From Clostridia bacterium (GTDB lineage: Bacteria; Bacillota_A; Clostridia; Christensenellales; Aristaeellaceae), in NCBI GenBank assembly GCA_017432405.1, contig JAFRJF010000108.1, forward strand, positions 1 to 6,391: DNA of 6,391 nucleotides, given 5' to 3'. Numbering within the stretch: position 1 is the stretch's first letter; each line of letters begins with the position of its first letter. Under the pieces are notes generated by a model. That model did not search any database. It worked only from the letters and a program-made list of their open reading frames with translations, and was not told the origin of the DNA. Shown piece after piece: positions 5,428 through 6,391 of this stretch. Made by a program: the position numbers and the translations under genes.

Positions 5428-5503
5428 CGGCAGGAGCCATTGACTTGTGGGTATATTTAGCAAGCATTTGCGATTCAATACAGTAATTGGAGCGTGTTGT
5501 AAG
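5428..5503 (+). other. Short gap before the pilin-like gene
   Basis: This 76-nt spacer has GGAG at 5489-5492, 11 nt before the ATG at 5504. It has a TTGACT at 5440-5445 but no acceptable -10 at 15 to 18 nt from it, and no terminator-like stem with a T-run. The pilin-like gene may be read through from the sortase operon or have a weak promoter of its own. Confidence 0.4.
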
Positions 5504-6391
5504 ATGAAGAGAATGAGCGGATACTCAAGGGCCAGCCGAGTGCTGGTGCTTCTGTTGTGCGCACTCCTGCTGGCGGGCATGCTACCGTCCTACGGGGCCC
5601 TGGGGGCGTCGAAGAAGAACAGCGGGAAGGGCAGCCTGACGGTTAATCTGAAGACGGATTTCAGCAAGCTGCCCAAGAACGATACGATAGAGATAACACT
5701 CTATAAAATCGGCAGGGTTGCTCAGGATACCGCTGCCGGTTGGGCGTTCGATGCGCCGTTTGACAAGATTGGCGAGAAAATTATTGAAGCCAAGGAAAAG
5801 TCTGCCCTGCAGGAAGTGGCAAACGAATTGGCCGGATCTATCGTCAAAGAAGAGTACGATAAGTACAAGCGTGGGACGATGGTCTTTTCCGGCAATATGG
5901 CAGCAAAGGGAGACTTGGATCTTGGCGTCTATATTGGCGTATGGACTAAGACGCCCGAAGGCTTTAAAGCAAATCCCTTCTTCATCACGATTCCCGCATG
6001 GAACGCCAACCAGACGGGGCTGCTCTACGATATAACAGTCAACGACAAGGATACCTATACAACACCCACTCCGACGCCGACACCCACTCCGACGCCGACG
6101 CCCACCCCGACGCCGACGCCTACCCCGACACCGACGCCCACGCCCACTCTGACCGTGACGCCCACGCCCACCCCGGTCGTGACGCCTACGCCCAGTGCCA
6201 GCGCGACGCCCACGCCCACCACGAGCGTGACGCCCACGCCCACGCCCAGCGCGACGCCTACGCCCACCCCGGTCGTGACGCCCACGCCCACTCCGGTCGT
6301 GACGCCCACGCCCACTCCGGTCGAGACGCCCACGCCCAGTGCCAGCGCGACGCCCACGCCGCCTCCCGCGCCTCCCACGACGCCCGGTGGC
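5504..6391 (+). CDS. Secreted CnaB-like pilin/adhesin with Thr-Pro stalk (C-terminus cut by window edge)
   Basis: ATG at 5504 opens 296 codons with no stop before the edge; an in-frame ATG at 5513 is less well placed for the GGAG at 5489-5492. Residues 1-35 are a signal peptide (basic start, hydrophobic 13-26, likely cleavage near ALGA at 32-35). Residues 43-182 resemble the N-terminal domain of clostridial SpaA/CnaB-type pilins: GSLTVNLK (43-50), [11 protein letters not shown] (62-72), a helical Lys/Glu-rich stretch, [10 protein letters not shown] (138-147), PFFITIP (158-164), and the closing strand YDITVNDK (175-182). In pilins that last position is usually YDVTVYPK, so K182 could be a pilin-type lysine. 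From residue 186 the chain is Thr-Pro repeat with Val/Ser/Ala interruptions. A sorting signal (LPXTG-like) would lie beyond the edge and is not seen. Its position after a sortase cluster supports its being a substrate. Confidence 0.82.
   Translation, partial: MKRMSGYSRASRVLVLLLCALLLAGMLPSYGALGASKKNSGKGSLTVNLKTDFSKLPKNDTIEITLYKIGRVAQDTAAGWAFDAPFDKIGEKIIEAKEKSALQEVANELAGSIVKEEYDKYKRGTMVFSGNMAAKGDLDLGVYIGVWTKTPEGFKANPFFITIPAWNANQTGLLYDITVNDKDTYTTPTPTPTPTPTPTPTPTPTPTPTPTPTPTLTVTPTPTPVVTPTPSASATPTPTTSVTPTPTPSATPTPTPVVTPTPTPVVTPTPTPVETPTPSASATPTPPPAPPTTPGG
6059..6391 (+). repeat. Thr-Pro low-complexity stalk repeats
   Basis: In frame with the pilin-like gene, this stretch encodes 111 residues. It starts with an uninterrupted run of TP dipeptides (6062 to about 6146), then blocks of TPTPTP separated by VV, SASA, TSV or VE. 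The 21-nt unit coding for TPTPTPV with VV/VE recurs at about 6265-6330. It ends in a Pro/Gly-rich segment ([11 protein letters not shown]). Such Pro-Thr tracts act as extended spacers through the wall and are often O-glycosylated; that is family knowledge, not seen here. Confidence 0.9.

Noticed and set aside
5440..5468. Separate promoter for the pilin-like gene from TTGACT
   Set aside because: No hexamer close to TATAAT occurs at 15 to 18 nt; the best at 17 nt is AGCATT.
6055..6378. Minus-strand Gly-Val repeat frame
   Set aside because: It is the complement of the Thr-Pro repeat, which is in frame with a secreted protein.

Overview
The window reads as a cell-surface assembly locus from a Gram-positive, probably clostridial (Bacillota) bacterium with GC-rich genes and AT-rich intergenic DNA. 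The pointers are purine-rich Shine-Dalgarno sites, a class C sortase, P-type signal peptidases, a CnaB-like pilin, and a secreted protein with the Cys/His module (CGLxEHTHTxxCY type) familiar from clostridial surface proteins. A finer taxonomic call is not supported. The codon style suits an uncultured gut or rumen Clostridia lineage, but that is inference.

Layout. A leftward cluster runs from about 2587 to the left edge: a small coiled-coil cytoplasmic protein (2102-2587), a signal peptidase I with an intact Ser/Lys dyad (1521-2105, 4-nt overlap with the gene before it), and a large secreted protein (1-1398, cut by the left edge) that ends in a 24-nt, 8-residue acidic repeat array. This last gene has no stop in the window and is easily missed, because the opposite strand carries long open shadow frames. 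A 417-bp AT-rich divergent region follows (2588-3004). It has a good rightward promoter and two oppositely oriented pairs of TGTAAC-like half-sites. The rightward cluster is then an intact class C sortase (3005-3844), a signal-peptidase homologue lacking both catalytic residues (3841-4575), a sortase homologue lacking both the catalytic His and Cys (4579-5427), and a secreted CnaB-like pilin or adhesin with a Thr-Pro stalk (5504 to the right edge).

How the genes may work together. The active signal peptidase could process the secreted precursors, and the active class C sortase could polymerise or anchor the pilin-like protein. The most interesting part is that the sortase is followed, at 4-nt overlap and 3-nt spacing, by two intact reading frames that look like pseudoenzymes of exactly the two enzyme families needed for pilus assembly. 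A catalytically dead signal peptidase homologue (SipA) is known to be needed for pilus polymerisation in Streptococcus pyogenes, which gives the first pseudoenzyme a precedent. A companion dead sortase that keeps a DPW lid-like motif, which the active sortase lacks, is much less expected. It suggests a split or regulated sortase machine.
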